Counted from the stretch's first letter, positions 1-12,034 are shown. The stretch: DNA of 64,000 bases from Akebia trifoliata (GCA_017979445.1 JADQWC010000479.1:1-64000); one strand, 5' to 3'. The notes: generated by a model not told the origin, from the sequence alone. Numbers and translations are program-made.

Positions 1-3000
1 GATCGAATCGAGGCCCCTGAGACCTTCTAATGGTTTGGTGTGCCCATCAAAGAGATTTAACATACCCTACACCTTCCCAACCTTCACCACTTCTCTCTTA
101 TATTCCGATATACCTGATTTTCAACGAAATTCTCCAACGGGCCTAAAAAACCCAATTTGCCAACACGTGGCATTTTAATCAAACCAATGATTTCAAAAAT
201 CTCAAAAAAAATAAATAAAATTAAAAAACGAGACTTGGGACGCCTACCACCTCCTATACCCTCCACCTTTCCACTTCCAAATCCGAAAAGACCCTTAGTC
301 CACCTAAGACCCATAAACCCTCAATCCCCCAAAATCAATCTCTCACATTTCCCCCCTAACCTAAACTTGATCCCACATTACCTAAAATCTAAAACCAACC
401 TAAACCCTCATAACCATTTCCAAGACAACTCCCAACCAATTCCTAAAATCCAAAACCATTCCATAACGCAAGCCCGATATACTAAAAAGTCCACAAACCT
501 TATCCATATACATTCACAATCCAACTCATAATCCTAACCCACAAACCACTACCCACATCAACCAATCACCATCTTGATAATCAAGGGTGGGACACATGTC
601 ACCACCCCAACTTACCTCCCTCATCCCCACCGATCCCAGCACCTTTTCTCTAAACAATCATCTACCCAACCCCTACCTATATCTCCCCGAATCTACCCAC
701 ATCAACCCATCACCTTTACTCTATAAAAAATCTTATCTACCCACACCCCTAACCTATACCTCCCATAATCTACCATCATCATTCCCTACAAAACCAACAT
801 CTACAATCTAAACCCACACCCATCCTCTTAAATCAAAACACTCATCCTCTCCCATCAACCCATCTCAACCCTTAATCTCGACCTATTTTGACACATGGCA
901 TCATCTCCCGCACCCTCCCCAAAATATCATCAACCACCCTCTTACACAATCCTTCTTTTAATTAAAATCTCATCCCCTCAACTCACTTCACCAATTAATT
1001 ACTCTCTTACACAATCTCATCCTCTCAATCACTCTTATTTATTTTATTTCATCTAATACTCAACCCAAATGAGTTGAAAGATCCAACCCATTTGGATTGT
1101 AAAACAACCTTGTGACGCCCCGCCAAACGCTAACACAAATCCCAAGGCCAAATCCCAAGGTACTAGGTGACACCTCGAAATTTCGGCATGGTCTCCTCTA
1201 TTTATGTTAGCGTTTCACGGAACTCAAACCTGATAAACCAATTTATAACAAAACCTGTATATAAAAATGTAGATACAGGAAAATAACAGCGGAAGACTAA
1301 TTACATCTAACATGTAAGTAGATCAGAGTGGGGAAGATTTATCAATATACAGGCTTACCAAAACACTCTCACTCTAACAGAGGCCTAAACTCTCAAATCC
1401 AAAAACTACATACATCCTGGATGAAACTGACAACACTAAGGGATGTGGCCCTAGTGCTCACCAGGCAATAAAATCTGATCGTCGATCTGATCGACCAGAT
1501 ACTCCTCAATTACTGCTCTACGCCTGCCTCGCAGCTGCAAGTGCTGAAACTAAAAAAATAGGAAGGAAAGGGTGAGTAACAATGGTTACCCAGTAAGTCC
1601 ACAGCCAATTCCTACTAATAACCCTTCCTAAGCATGATCGAATAAAGCATACTGAACATTTTTAATACATGCAAGGTCTTACAAGATAAAATACGATCAA
1701 CTGGTACATATAGCCAGGGATGAGCAACTAAACAGTTTAAAAATTACACATAACATCAATCATCCATACTCATTATACATTTTCCATTTTATGCAAATAA
1801 TGTTGACAACATTAAAATAATAGACATGCTTCTCAGTTTGTAATTCGAAATATAACAACAGATACATAATACAAGTGGTGGAGTATTGGAATTAAAGAGT
1901 TGGGATTCACGACTGGATCGCTCCCAGTCGGGACATGATGTTCAACATAAATCGCTTTTAGTTCCTGATTTTGTGGCGGTCGCTGCACTACCCACGGGTG
2001 ACCATTTATCCGGCTCAGGCTGGCCGTTTGACGTGACCGTAAGCAATGGGTCTCTTTTCGATGTGTCAGAACGTTCGACTACTACTAGATTGTTAGTGAT
2101 CACTGACTAATCATCTTCGTCTATGCCTATCAGGCGTGCATGTGATTCCCAAATGACACTCCACTCGTATACGACCACCTTTACAATACACGTTCACTGG
2201 TAAAGATAAGAAAGGAATGGACCCGGATTCCAGTTGTGACTCCACTCTCATACGCGTCCCATACCACGTATGAGTTTGGTGGTCCCTACCGTACATCCCA
2301 GGATAGTGCACCCCTCCGGATGATGTGACACACTATCCCTTCAGGCATTCACAAACCCTTTAACAGCTCACAAAATAGCTACGTACATATATGATTTTTC
2401 ATTTAAAACAAAAGAGAAATTAACAGAACAGGGTTGAGAACGGATATCCAGTTCCTACCATGCAACCGTGGCCAATCGGCCTAAAATAAATAACAGTACT
2501 CAGCGCAAGCGCTAACATAATCGGAAATAAACATGCAACCCTTTCATTAATAACCTGGATATCCTTTCACCAACCTACACACAACATACAATGTAAAATG
2601 CAGACATCACCCCTCGGGTGTGATTCTGACATTTTACCGTTCATTCCCTTTTCCCATTCTCTCAACATTCTCATTTTTCATCTTTCAAATCAACCATTCA
2701 TTTTCAATCTTTCAAAGTCATTCTTTTGGTCTTTCCATTGAAAACCACCGAAGTTTATTCAAAAACAAGGTCCCAGCGATGCTCGGGACCAAAGCTGTTA
2801 AAAAGAGAAAGCTGGTGAAAATTTGGCTAAGTGTTAGAAACTCAATTTTTCAAAGTTCTCGAAATTGAAAACGGATTTTTCGAAATGAAAGTCTCGATCA
2901 TGAGATTCGACACCATATAGTTTTTGTAATCTAATTCAAAGGAACGCGAAAGTTATTTCATTTTGAAAACTTGTCGAAAATTACGTTTTGTTCTTTAAAC

Positions 3001-3118
3001 CAAAATTCGGATTTTGATCCTTTGAGATTTGGATCTTAAAACCATTCCCATTGTTTCGAAATGGGGGTAAAACCTTAATTTCATTAAAGAACTTAAAGTA
3101 AATGGAACTTAAATGTTT

Positions 3119-3236
3119 TTAATGAAATAAAGGGTGAGAAATAGTGTATAAGGTGTGAGGAAGTCAAGCCAAGAGTCTTAATGAAATAAAGGGTGAGAAA
3201 TAGTGTATAAGGTGTGAGGAAGTCAAGCCAAGAGTC
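3119..3236. repeat. Two-copy tandem repeat (~60 bp) inside the solo LTR
   Basis: A stretch starting taatgaaataaagggtgaga and ending caagccaagagtc occurs twice back to back, at about 3119-3177 and 3179-3236, nearly identical. The related LTR at 34221-37408 shows only one copy (about 36118-36160), so the duplication is probably private to this copy. Confidence 0.8.
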
Positions 3237-3285
3237 AGAGTCTGTTTTTGACTCAGAACAATGCTGTCGGCAGCAGAACCTTGTT

Positions 3286-3412
3286 CTGTCGGTGGAACCG
3301 ATGGTTTTTGCCGACGGAAGAAAATTTTCGGTGGCAGAAGCTTCATTCTGTCGGTGGAACCGACAGAATGCCTTCGGCGGGTGCCGGTGGCACCGACCCT
3401 TCCCGCCGACAG
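3286..3412. other. Hairpin cluster with CGGTGG-N-ACCG palindromes in LTR
   Basis: Several short palindromes of the form TCGGTGG(A/C)ACCGA occur close together, including TCTGTCGGTGGAACCGACAG at about 3346-3365 and GCCGGTGGCACCGA near 3381-3394, with CCGACGG and CCGACAG half-sites around them. The same cluster, diverged in sequence but keeping the palindromes, is at about 36190-36290 in the other solo LTR. Function unknown; this could be a structured RNA segment or binding-site cluster. Confidence 0.6.
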
Positions 3413-4678
3413 CCTGAACCTCACTCGCGATTTTTGGGTTTTTCGATCCCTTATTTGGATCTTTGTTCCATTCTTCAAATCCCTCAATCCACCCACGAAT
3501 TCAACATTTAAAATATAGATTAAACACATCAAATCCTTTATTTCTAGCATGAATTTCAATTCAAATAAAGATTTCTATGATTTAAAACAAGCAACACATT
3601 TTTAACAAAATCCCTAAATGCAAGTTTCAGAAATCTAAAGCTACCAATAAGAATTGGAAGTCCCTTACTTGGTTGTGAACGCCAAGGGTACAAGCTAGCA
3701 CTACAACTCAAGGTTGGATGGCTCAAGAGTCGAGGTTGGGCTGACTTGGATGCGAAACGAGCGAGGGTTTGCAAGGTATCCGACAATGACGTTCTCCTTC
3801 GCTTCTACAATGAAGTATAGACCTAGCTCCTAACTCGATGAAGCCCTCGGACGGAAGATGTGGAGGTTTACTCGAGCTACCCGGCTGATTTTGATGGAAT
3901 ATGGAGAAAACGAACAAGAATGAACGACCAAAGGTGGTGAAGTTGTAGCCCTCGTCGTGGCCGACAACTTTGCCTTCTTCGTCGAGGTTCAACTCGACTT
4001 TGTTTGCGCACAAACTTGATGGTAATGGGTCGAAACCCTAGGGTGGAGAAGTGGCTGTCGTTTGGGGTTTCCTTAGAGAAGAAGAGGAAATAATGAAATA
4101 AAAGAAATCAGATTCCTTTTTATAATAAAGCTAAGGGGCATACTTGTAATTTCCCCCTTATTTCTAGTTTCGATCGTAACTTAACTATTCGGACTCGAAA
4201 AACGACAAACGAATATACCATTTCGAATAATTTTTCGATTCGGATCTAATGGTGTCATCAAATCTTTTCGATTCTTGCTCTAACGAAATTTCACTGTTTT
4301 GGATCCCACTTAACACGAAATTCGAGGATTCTATAACTTCTTTATCCGAATTCGAATACGGACTTGCTTACAGGCTAATGTATATATTTCGATCCTTTTG
4401 AATCTAATGGCGAAGTCGGTTTTCTTCAAAATTAATCATAGCAATATTTGGGTATTTTACTCTAAATCTCTCATTCGACATTTTCCTCCAAATCTCACCA
4501 TTTAGTTTCCTCGAGATATGAGTTGAAAATCTGGGGTGTTACAAACCTATTTACCCTTCTTACACAAATGCTCTTCAATCATCTCTAATTTACCCCCACC
4601 TTTCTCTTAAACCCCACACCCATTCTACCACTTCTCTTCATTTCACCCATTATATCCCTAAAATAACCCTTCAATATC

Positions 4679-4686
4679 TATAAATA
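4679..4686 (+). promoter_or_regulatory. TATA box of the Ogre 5' LTR
   Basis: TATAAATA sits in a pyrimidine-rich context about 730 bp before the LTR end. The same motif is at 32752-32759 in the 3' LTR. Its position is right for the U3/R boundary of a Pol II LTR promoter. Confidence 0.65.
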
Positions 4687-5410
4687 CCCTGCTCCTCTTT
4701 CCAAAAAAAGATCCCCAACTCTCACAAAAAATCTCTTACCAAGTCTGACATAAAAAAAAAGAACTCAAATCCTTACTCACCTCTCCTCTACTATTCTATT
4801 TTCATAATAATCTTCTAAAAAAAATATATACACATTCTCTCATAGTCTACTGAGGACTCAAGAAGACATAGAAGAAGAAAGAAAGAAGAGAAGAGAAGCT
4901 TCAAGGTGGGTTCAAGACTCCATACCCCCCTCTTCTCTCTATCCTCTCCTCTTCCCTCTTCTATTATCCCCTCTCATCTTCATTTTATTTTAGATGACTT
5001 AAGATGAATGGGCCTCAAGGCTAAGGATCTATAAGGATCATCTCCATCAATGGGATGATCCTATGATCGAGCCGAAAGTAAAACCCTATTTAGGGTATAA
5101 ATACACAACACGTGGCACTTCACTTTTGTCTTATATTTTTTATTAAAATGATCGAGTTGAGTTGAAGTTACCACTATTTAATAGGGAAAAATGGTGCCTA
5201 ACACTTTCCCTTTTCTTCAACCGAGTCGCTTATCTCGAATCTCAAGGTTCGATTGGTTCCTATCCATCGTGAGTCACTAAATGTCAAAATGTCATTTTTT
5301 TGAAAAATGTACATTGGGTGACCATTTACACCCACTTACAATATGAATGGTGGCGACTCCTAACCTTAGTAGATGTGGTCATCGTAATTGAAAATCACAT
5401 ATCTACAACT

Positions 5411-5428
5411 TGGCTACTCCGCTGGGGA
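5411..5428 (+). other. Primer-binding site of the outer Ogre/Tat element
   Basis: TGGCTACTCCGCTGGGGA begins 3 nt after the 5' LTR end. It matches the inner element's site (19762-19779, - strand) at 17 of 18 positions, differing at the fifth base (T here, G there). This sequence is typical of Tat/Ogre elements, which are reported to prime from tRNA-Arg. Confidence 0.75.
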
Positions 5429-5635
5429 AAAAAGGCTCTACCCTTGTGTCAACTCGATCATTTTGGAAAAAATACAAAATATTCTTATTCGCAAGCTAAC
5501 ATTATTTGTTGTATTTGTTGTTTAGGTGGGTTTCTCTTTCTTTATTTACTCCCTTAAGTTAAAAAAATTAGCCGATTATGTTTCTTTAAGCATGTATATC
5601 ATCAAAAAACAAAAAAAAATGAAAAATTTTTTTTT

Positions 5636-6112
5636 TGGGCCCAAGCCAAAACCAGAGGCAATGTGCCTCAAAATGAGTTTTAAAAAAATCGATTTTTTAT
5701 TTAGTTATCCGATTATGTTTCTTTAAGCATGTACATCATCAAAAAAATAAAAAAAAATGAAAAAAAAATTTTTTTTTTTGGCCCAAGCCAAAAACCAGAG
5801 GCAATGTGCCTCAAAATAAGTAAAAAAAAATCGTTTTTCTTTTTTTTTGCCTAATGGACAGTCAAATTTAAACTGATTGTAACTTTCTCGTCCGATCTCC
5901 GATTAACTATTAGTGCATATCGATTTGGGATAGAACAAAATTTTCTTCCAAATGTGACAAAGTCAGCAAGATTTTGACAAGTCAAAATTAGTTTTTGAGT
6001 TCGTTTACGCTAACATTTTTGTTTGACGTCTTGTAGGGATACAAAATGAAAAAGAAAAAAAAACATAAGAAAAATTTTGACCCAAGCCAAAAATCAGAGG
6101 CAATATGCCTCA
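5636..6112 (+). repeat. Leader repeats with GAGGCA/TGCCTC hairpins
   Basis: A block reading approximately cccaagccaaaaaccagagg followed by the rest of a short hairpin occurs three times, with hairpins at 5655-5669, 5798-5812 and 6097-6111. Each is the perfect inverted repeat GAGGCA/TGCCTC with a three-base loop (ATG, ATG, ATA), separated by A-rich sequence. It lies in the long untranslated leader between primer site and ORF1. Confidence 0.7.
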
Positions 6113-6439
6113 AAATGAGCACACAAAAAAAATATCAAAAAAAAAAATTTCTTTTTTTTTTTGCTCAGTTTATTCCTTACGTCAATCTTGGCAACTTTCT
6201 TCTTGGACTTCATTTTTGTTTTGAGTTTTAAAACTTCAAAAGATCAAACGGATCACTTTTCGTTAAACTTAGGGCGTACCACTCGCCACTTTTTAATTGA
6301 TCAAAATGTAAATTCAAAGTGATATTCGGTTGGACAAAAAAAAATGAAGTCCTTTTATGATTAGTTTATTAGTTTAAAAAAATGATAAAATAAACAAATA
6401 AAATAAAATAAAATTTTGTCGATGGTTAACTATGAATGT

Positions 6440-7560
6440 GTTATCTTTGATGACCAATTACGGATGCCCATTCATCTAGAAAATGTCCCGGGCACACCCT
6501 ATCCTATTTGCACACACCACTAGCACGTTTACTTTATTGTAGTGCACGCTTGCATGTCCCTGACAGCTATGTGGCACTAGTGCGTGACCCGGTCTCCTTG
6601 GAGATGCGACATCATTCATGAAAATCATAACTCCAATTACGTACCGTAAGGTATATAAAACTGGGGCATCAGTGCCGTTTGATCAGGTGATTCTGAAAAG
6701 TATATCGATACACCCATGTTAGAGCAACCTGAGCCTTTGTCCTATTGTAAGCCGCACGATCACATGCCCTGATTGTCCGCATAGTACTAGTACGTGGTCG
6801 GTCCCCTCGCGGGATGCAAAAATCATTTATGAAAGCTACATCCCTAGACTCGTACCTATACGGTATATCAAAGTAATTTAAATTCACCAATTGCACTTCT
6901 TGATCAAAATCAGTGCCTAAGCGAGATCTTGCCCCGAGGAACTACGGTACTAGGGGGATAGACGACGTCTATTCTAGACGAGGTGACTTAAGAGTGGCCT
7001 TGCTCAGCATCGTGCGCCACCTCTCAACTGAGGATTAAACTGGCTATTTTTGACTTCAGAGATTATGAGTTGGAGTCTTAGATTATCATGTATACGGTAT
7101 ATCAAACCAAGTCACCACGTACCATCTAATTGAGTACGCTCGAGAGGTATATAGGTGCACTTGGACAAGAGTGGTTAGATAAATTGCATTGCACATAATA
7201 AACCTAGAGTCTAGAAATCTCCTCATAAGTCACGACTCGAATTTATCGTGGGTGTTCTCGGGTTACTTTTCAGAAATGGACATTACAAATTGTTGAGATC
7301 AGGAAGTTACAGTTTTGTCTTCAAGATAATCAAACCATTTTTTCAAAACTATTATATCAATGGGTGCACTAACCCAATAAAGAATCCATTTTAAATATGG
7401 CAGCGATGCATAATGACCCAGTTTATCTCGATTTAACGATCAAGATGGGCCAGACCATTTAAGTCGAAATGGCATTCAAGTTCTCTAATTCAAGTCCCAA
7501 CCCATTTCAAGATAAGAAAAATATTTTTCAAAAAAGGAAAAATGATTTTCGAAAAAAAAA
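6440..7560 (+). other. Untranslated leader of outer element, homologous to inner element leader
   Basis: No protein gene is supported here. The stretch around 6480-7200 is matched on the opposite strand by about 17840-18500 in the inner element (for example the 'gtggcgcac...ttgctcagc' segment near 7000 and near 18035). It contains two diverged copies of a module of about 250 bp with 'actagtgcgtg' and 'ccgtaaggtatat' style sequence near 6570-6655 and 6785-6865. Short frames here are noise. Confidence 0.6.
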
Positions 7561-7629
7561 ATACTTACAAAGATATGTTTTGCATGGACCTTGAAAACAT
7601 ACTGAACTATTCTTTTGTGTCAACTCAAG

Positions 7630-8802
7630 ATGCTAGCTGCAAGCAATAACCCAATCGACCAGTTGGTCAAAACAACCATCATAGGGATGCATACCGTAGA
7701 GAAATTAAACTTTGGGAAATTCATGTTGAGATGCGCCCTATACTTCCACGAGTTTGAGATAGATTGGAACCTTTTGCGCGCCATGGCTAAGCGTTGGAAC
7801 CATTATCTTCACATCTTCCACATTGGGCATATGCACTTGTGTCCTACTCATGAAGATTATTGTGGCATCATGGAGATATCTACTTCAGGTCCTCTAGTCA
7901 GGCCTTTATTGAAGACAGGATATTCCGGTGACCTCGCCATAGGCCTAAACATTTCAAAAGAAGAAGCCAAGGCCTTAGTCCGTAATGGGAGATTGGATTT
8001 AGTACCCTTATTGAGTCCATACCACTCCCGTAGTCATCCCATCAATGTAAAACCAGAAACTTGGAGAGCCACTAGAGACTATCGGTTATGTTTAGGGATC
8101 TTAGCCCAATACATACTGACCTCCAAAAGTAAGGGTCAAACTGTTCATGAGTCCTTCATAGACATAGTTTTCCAACTCTCCAGAAAAGCCAACCCTATAC
8201 CTCTCATTCTAGCTGAAACCTTCTCAGGTTTAGATGTCATAAAAAATGGTGAGGGAAGGGGTTTCAAAGGAAGCCCTCACCTACTTTATATGTGGATCTG
8301 CGACCGTCTTAAAATTGTGGACATTACTTCAACCCTCGAGTATAGGCCAGAGCACTTTTCCAAGAGAAACATGTTAGTGCGTCACAACTCAGTCAAGGCT
8401 TAGAACAAATGGTTGGATTCTCGCCTTAGCCGTCATATTGGTTTGAGATGCCCGTGGTGGATGGATGACTATCCTGTTTTAGGTACCAAAGGATCCTATT
8501 ATGTCCGTTCGATTGGACTGAAGGAGACATCTTTTTACCAACCTGCCTTAATCCCAGAACAGTACGGAGTACTTATAGAGTTTTCGCTATCTCAACACAA
8601 AGAATTCTTTCCTCCCGAACCATTGACTGAAAAGTTAGTGCATCTCATTGAGAAGGTTTGGAACAAGCGCACCTTAGGATATCCAGATAGACCAGCAGAG
8701 TTCAAAAAGCTAGTCGTTAGAACCAAGAGAAGCAAGCCTAATTATCCTAGTAATCCTAATGATGATCAAAACAAATCCAAATGTCCATGTAAAAAAATCT
8801 AA
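7630..8802 (+). pseudogene. Ogre ORF1 protein (PMD/DUF7745-like), one internal stop
   Basis: An open frame of about 390 codons upstream of gag, broken once by TAG at 8401-8403. I chose ATG 7630 because the frame upstream has no other ATG. Seen: a segment with W-N-L-L-R then a 'FHIGHMHLCPTHEDYCGIM'-type stretch at about residues 55-75, a conserved 'WMDDYP' element after the stop, and a basic, lysine-rich tail. Family knowledge: Ogre elements carry an ORF1 before gag encoding a domain related to the plant mobile domain (annotated in many plants as DUF7745). Its role in retrotransposition is unknown. The same type of 'W..F.F....L.PT.EDF..I.G' pattern occurs in the antisense genes at 60138 and 63611. 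The stop is compatible with a CAG-to-TAG change. The inner element lacks this ORF altogether. Confidence 0.8.
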
Positions 8803-9120
8803 GTCAAAGTTATTGAAAGTTGTTATTCAATGAAAATCTTATCTGTCAAACAATTTTCAATAGTTCAATAAAATCTCCTTTAGTTTCTTTGTAAATAATT
8901 ATTGCATAAATGAATTATTTAATAGGTTGGTATACAATAAAATCTCAGGATTCACTAAAGTGTTATCAACGTGGTAACACTGAAATTGATAATCCACTTT
9001 GAAATGGGTCCACAACCCATATCCGATTTTGAATCAAGCCCAAGACCATCAGTGATCTAACAAGGATGACAACCAATCAAACAACTCAACTTGTTTCAGT
9101 TAAATCTACTTCTCAAAACT
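8803..9120 (+). other. ORF1-gag spacer, no gene seen
   Basis: AT-rich spacer. The segment 8925-9000, around 'aataaaatctcaggatt', is matched on the - strand by about 17335-17380 in the inner element. This shows that the inner element jumps directly from leader to this spacer and lacks ORF1. Confidence 0.6.
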
Positions 9121-9124
9121 GTCA

Positions 9125-9563
9125 TACTGACTCTGTGTCGATGCCAACTTCGGCTGATGCAATCTTTTCACCGACTCCGTGTCGATGCCGACTCCAGCTG
9201 ATGTAATTCTCTTTAAAAAATATTTGTCCGACTCCGTATCGATGCTAGCCCCGTGCTGATGAAATTCTCTTTTCAAAATATTTTACCAACTCCGTGTTGA
9301 TGCCAGCTCCGTGCTGATGCCAGCTTCGTGCCGATGTAATCATTTTTTAATTATACCGACTCTGTGTCGATACCAGCTCCGACTGAAGTAATTCTTTTTT
9401 AAAAATATTTTACCGACTCCTTGTCGATGCCATCCTCGTGCTGATGAAATTTCCTTTTCAAAATATTTTACCAACTCCGTGTTTATGCTAGCTCCGTGCT
9501 GATGTAATCGCTTATTAATTATACCGACTCCGTGTCGATGCCAGCTCCGGCTGATGTAATTCT

Positions 9564-9594
<31 letters not shown>

Positions 9595-9912
9595 TTTACC
9601 GACTCCATGTCGATACCAGCCCCGTACTGATGAAATTTCCTTTTCAAAATATTTTTACCAACTCTGTGTTGATGCTAGCTCCGTGCTGATGTAATCGATT
9701 TTTATTTTACCGACTCCGTGTCGATGCCGGCTTCAGCTGATGTAATCATTTTTTTAATTATACCGACTCCGTGTCGATGCCAGCTCTAGCTGATGTAATT
9801 CTTTTTCAAAATATTCTTCCAACTCCGCGTTGATGCCAGCTCCGTGCTGATGCCAGCCTTGTGCTGATGTAATTTTTTTTTCTCAAATGATCCAGCTTCG
9901 CGCTGACGAACC
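9125..9912 (+). repeat. Tandem array (~55-60 bp units) between ORF1 and gag
   Basis: About 13-15 degenerate units built on 'ccgactccgtgtcgatgcc' followed by 'agctccgtgctgatgtaat' and an A/T-rich tail. Some units contain an extra 'ccagctccgtgctgatg' half. A pure (AT) run sits at about 9566-9593 inside one unit. Tandem arrays are common in non-coding parts of Ogre-type elements. The uneven spacer lengths and the position inside a retroelement rule out a CRISPR-like array. Confidence 0.85.
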
Positions 9913-10102
9913 ACGTTTTTTTTAACTAAAATTTTCCTTTTGGGTGTTATCCCGAATAATTGTCGAACTTAATAAAACATCATGCATATTTCTTTTGTAA
10001 ATAAGACAGTAACGTTTGGTCTTCTGTACACACAAGGTAGCCAAACGAAAGAAGTACAACCACCTTGAGAAGCCTCCGTATTTCCTTCGATCTATATCAA
10101 CT

Positions 10103-10298
10103 ATGAGCAACTCAAAGGACCCACAACCTGCGACAAGTGAACTTGCCGAAGCTAATGCAATGATAACGAAGCTAGTAGAAACAACGAAAAGACAAGAACA
10201 AATATTGATGGTTGTTTTTAGTAGTACAAACTTTCTACAAGCGCAAGCCGCTCAGCACTAAGCATCTGGATCAAATTCAAAACCCCCTAAACAAACAC
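10103..10298 (+). pseudogene. Outer element gag, N-terminal part (split by insertion)
   Basis: An ATG at 10103 opens a frame with a helical, charged start (residues like 'ELAEANAMITKLVETT') typical of Tat-lineage Gag N-termini. TAA at 10259-10261 interrupts it, compatible with CAA-to-TAA, and the same frame continues to 10298, where the inner element is inserted. The frame resumes at 21522, once the duplicated 5 bp at 21517-21521 are discounted. This confirms that the insertion split one gene. The frame is also open upstream to 10016. Confidence 0.7.
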
Positions 10299-10898
10299 TG
10301 AAAGTGCCCTCGATACGCGGGGTGCGCGGATCCGCTTTTGACTCTTGAGGTTTGGGAGTCGCCACCTAGTTATTGTGGTCTAGGAACCAAACTGACTCTA
10401 ACATGGATAAAAAGAACTAATCTACCACAAAAAATCTGAATTCGGGGATCATGTTACGGGGTTGGAAGGTGTTAGGCACCAACCCCGCCCGGCCAAAGTC
10501 GGTCTCTACTAACTTCCCAAATATATCACATTGCTAAAAATCTAGATAAAAATAAAAAAATTACATACCTTTCCGATAACAAGGATTTTGTTCCCTCAGA
10601 TCTGACAAAAAGAGCTCATTGTACTGTACTCCCTTGCTTCGTTCTGTCTCCGGATTTGACTTCGGATCTCCTAGATCAAGGTATCTCCTTGTTTTTGGAT
10701 CTGAACTCTTCAAGTTTGTTGCGGATTTGAGGGTGTTTTTGGAGGGATTTTAGGTGTTTTCTAGACCAAAATTGAAGGAGGGATGTTAGGTAAGGAGTTG
10801 GGGCTCCAAAACTAGGGTTTATGGGGGGCTAAGGGAGCTTCTAAACCTACTTCTCTTAGGGTTTATGATTTGATACGAAAATAGGGTGTGAGCACCTC

Positions 10899-10906
10899 TA
10901 TTTATA
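10899..10906 (-). promoter_or_regulatory. TATA box, inner element 3' LTR
   Basis: TATAAATA on the - strand (tatttata on +), inside 'cacctctatttatagat'. It is conserved at 20380-20387 in the 5' LTR. Transcription would run leftward. Confidence 0.65.
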
Positions 10907-11107
10907 GATTTTTTTTAGGGTTGATTTGGATAGAATTAGTATTCAATTAGAGTTCTTTTAATTAGAGTTGTGTTTTAGTTAAAATTGTTTTAGGTAGAAT
11001 TGTGTTTTAATTAGAATTGTTTTAGATAGAATTGTTTTTAAGTTAGAACTCTATTAGATAGAGTTATTATTTAATTAGAACTCTATTATGACTTTTGGTC
11101 TTATTTG

Positions 11108-11232
11108 ATTGACTTTTAATGTTTTGACTTTAGTCTTAATTGATTGACTTTTAATATCTTGACTTCAGTCTTGCTTAATTGACTTTAATTTTGACTTCAG
11201 TCTCACTTGATTGACTTTAATACCTTGACCTT
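11108..11232 (-). promoter_or_regulatory. Cluster of W-box-like motifs in Tat LTR U3
   Basis: Seven TTGACT and one TTGACC within about 125 bp on the + strand, i.e. AGTCAA upstream of the TATA box in element orientation. TTGAC(C/T) is the known binding site of WRKY factors. The cluster is also present in the second LTR (about 20587-20712) and in the solo LTR (about 43705-43846). Regulation by WRKY factors is inference only. Confidence 0.45.
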
Positions 11233-12034
11233 AGTCTTGCTTGATTTACTTTTAATTTTTGGAGAACCCCCCTCTATTATATTTTTAATTCTTTGGACCC
11301 CCAAATGGAGGGGTCCTTAAAGAAATATCCCACGAACCCTCAACAATTTTGCCTGAGAGTCCGATTAATCGATTTTTTAGGTTCAAATTTTTAAATTAAT
11401 TTCATTAATGTTTCACTTTAATTATTAATGTTTTATTTATTAATTTCAAATTTTTTAATTATGAAAATTGTGAAATTATCGTTTTGCCCCGGAGAGGACT
11501 TTTCACGTTTTAAGTCGATTTTTAATGTTCTAGGATGTTTTAGAATCGATTTTTTGTAAGGAATTCAATGGAAATATTATTTTGTGTCATTTATGAAGTT
11601 TTTTGTGTGAAATGGTTGTGAACTTTATGAGGGGCATTTTCGTAATTTTGTCGAATTCTTTTAAAATTGGTGAAATGATTTGTTTGGTTTCGATTTGTTA
11701 TTTTATGTGTTCGAGAGAGTTTTTCTAAGCGTAATGTAGGCTCTAGGGTTGTTTTGAGGTTAGGGGTATTTTGGTAATTTGATAATTTTTTAGTGATTTT
11801 TATCGTGAAGTTTATTTTTGGTCTGCAAGATGATGATTTCTATGTTTCTAGGGTCGTATTTTCCTAGCGTAGCGTGGTTTCTAAGGTTTTGTCAATTCGA
11901 GATACCTCATCCGGATTTCTGAAACACATCTGGTAACAAAATAAAGCAATGGAATACACATCCATCATTGGGAATCACTGCGATCGGGTTGACGAGTTGA
12001 TTAATCAGGCGAGTGCAAAAATGGGGTGTCTACA

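Larger units (their letters stand above)
1111..4543 (-). mobile_element. Solo LTR, Tekay/Del-like family with ~3.4 kb LTR
   Basis: Seen: the + strand reads TGTGACGCCCCG at the left end and GGGGTGTTACA at the right end, flanked by a perfect 5-bp duplication aacct (1106-1110 and 4544-4548). The unoccupied site is at 32617-32621 in the sister LTR. No internal region or second LTR is present, so this is a solo LTR left by LTR-LTR recombination. The - orientation is inferred from the related element at 33483-48443, where primer site, gag and polypurine tract all lie on the - strand. It contains a local tandem duplication (3119-3236) and a cluster of short hairpins (3286-3412). Small open frames inside are not supported as genes. 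Confidence 0.9.
1..5407 (+). repeat. 5' LTR of the outer Ogre/Tat element, interrupted
   Basis: Positions 1-1110 and 4549-5407 together match 31511-33482 closely; the intervening 3438 bp is a nested solo LTR plus its duplicated target. Position 1 corresponds to 31511, so about 115 bp of the LTR are missing. Differences from the 3' LTR are scattered (roughly several per 100 bp by eye), so this is an older insertion than the inner element at 10299-21516. The LTR contains a C-rich, polypyrimidine U3 with no credible protein; open frames at 157-811 are compositional. A TATA box at 4679 and a purine-rich R/U5 follow. Confidence 0.88.
10299..12034 (-). repeat. 3' LTR of the inner Tat element
   Basis: Starts TGAAAGTGCCC and ends GGTGTCTACA on the + strand; in element orientation it begins TGTAGACACC. 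It matches 19781-21516 along its whole length. It contains a TATA box (10899-10906, - strand) and an upstream cluster of W-box-like TTGACT motifs at 11108-11232. A diverged solo copy of the same LTR is at 42895-44630. Confidence 0.93.

Noticed and set aside
157..811. Open frames in the pyrimidine-rich LTR, mirrored at 31667-32324
   Set aside because: They lie in LTR U3, are Pro/Ser/His/Asn low-complexity, lack motifs, and differ in length between the two LTR copies of the same element.
3164..3559. 131-codon - strand frame
   Set aside because: Lies in a solo LTR across a recent tandem duplication and hairpin cluster, with no recognisable domain and no counterpart frame in the related LTR at 34221-37408.
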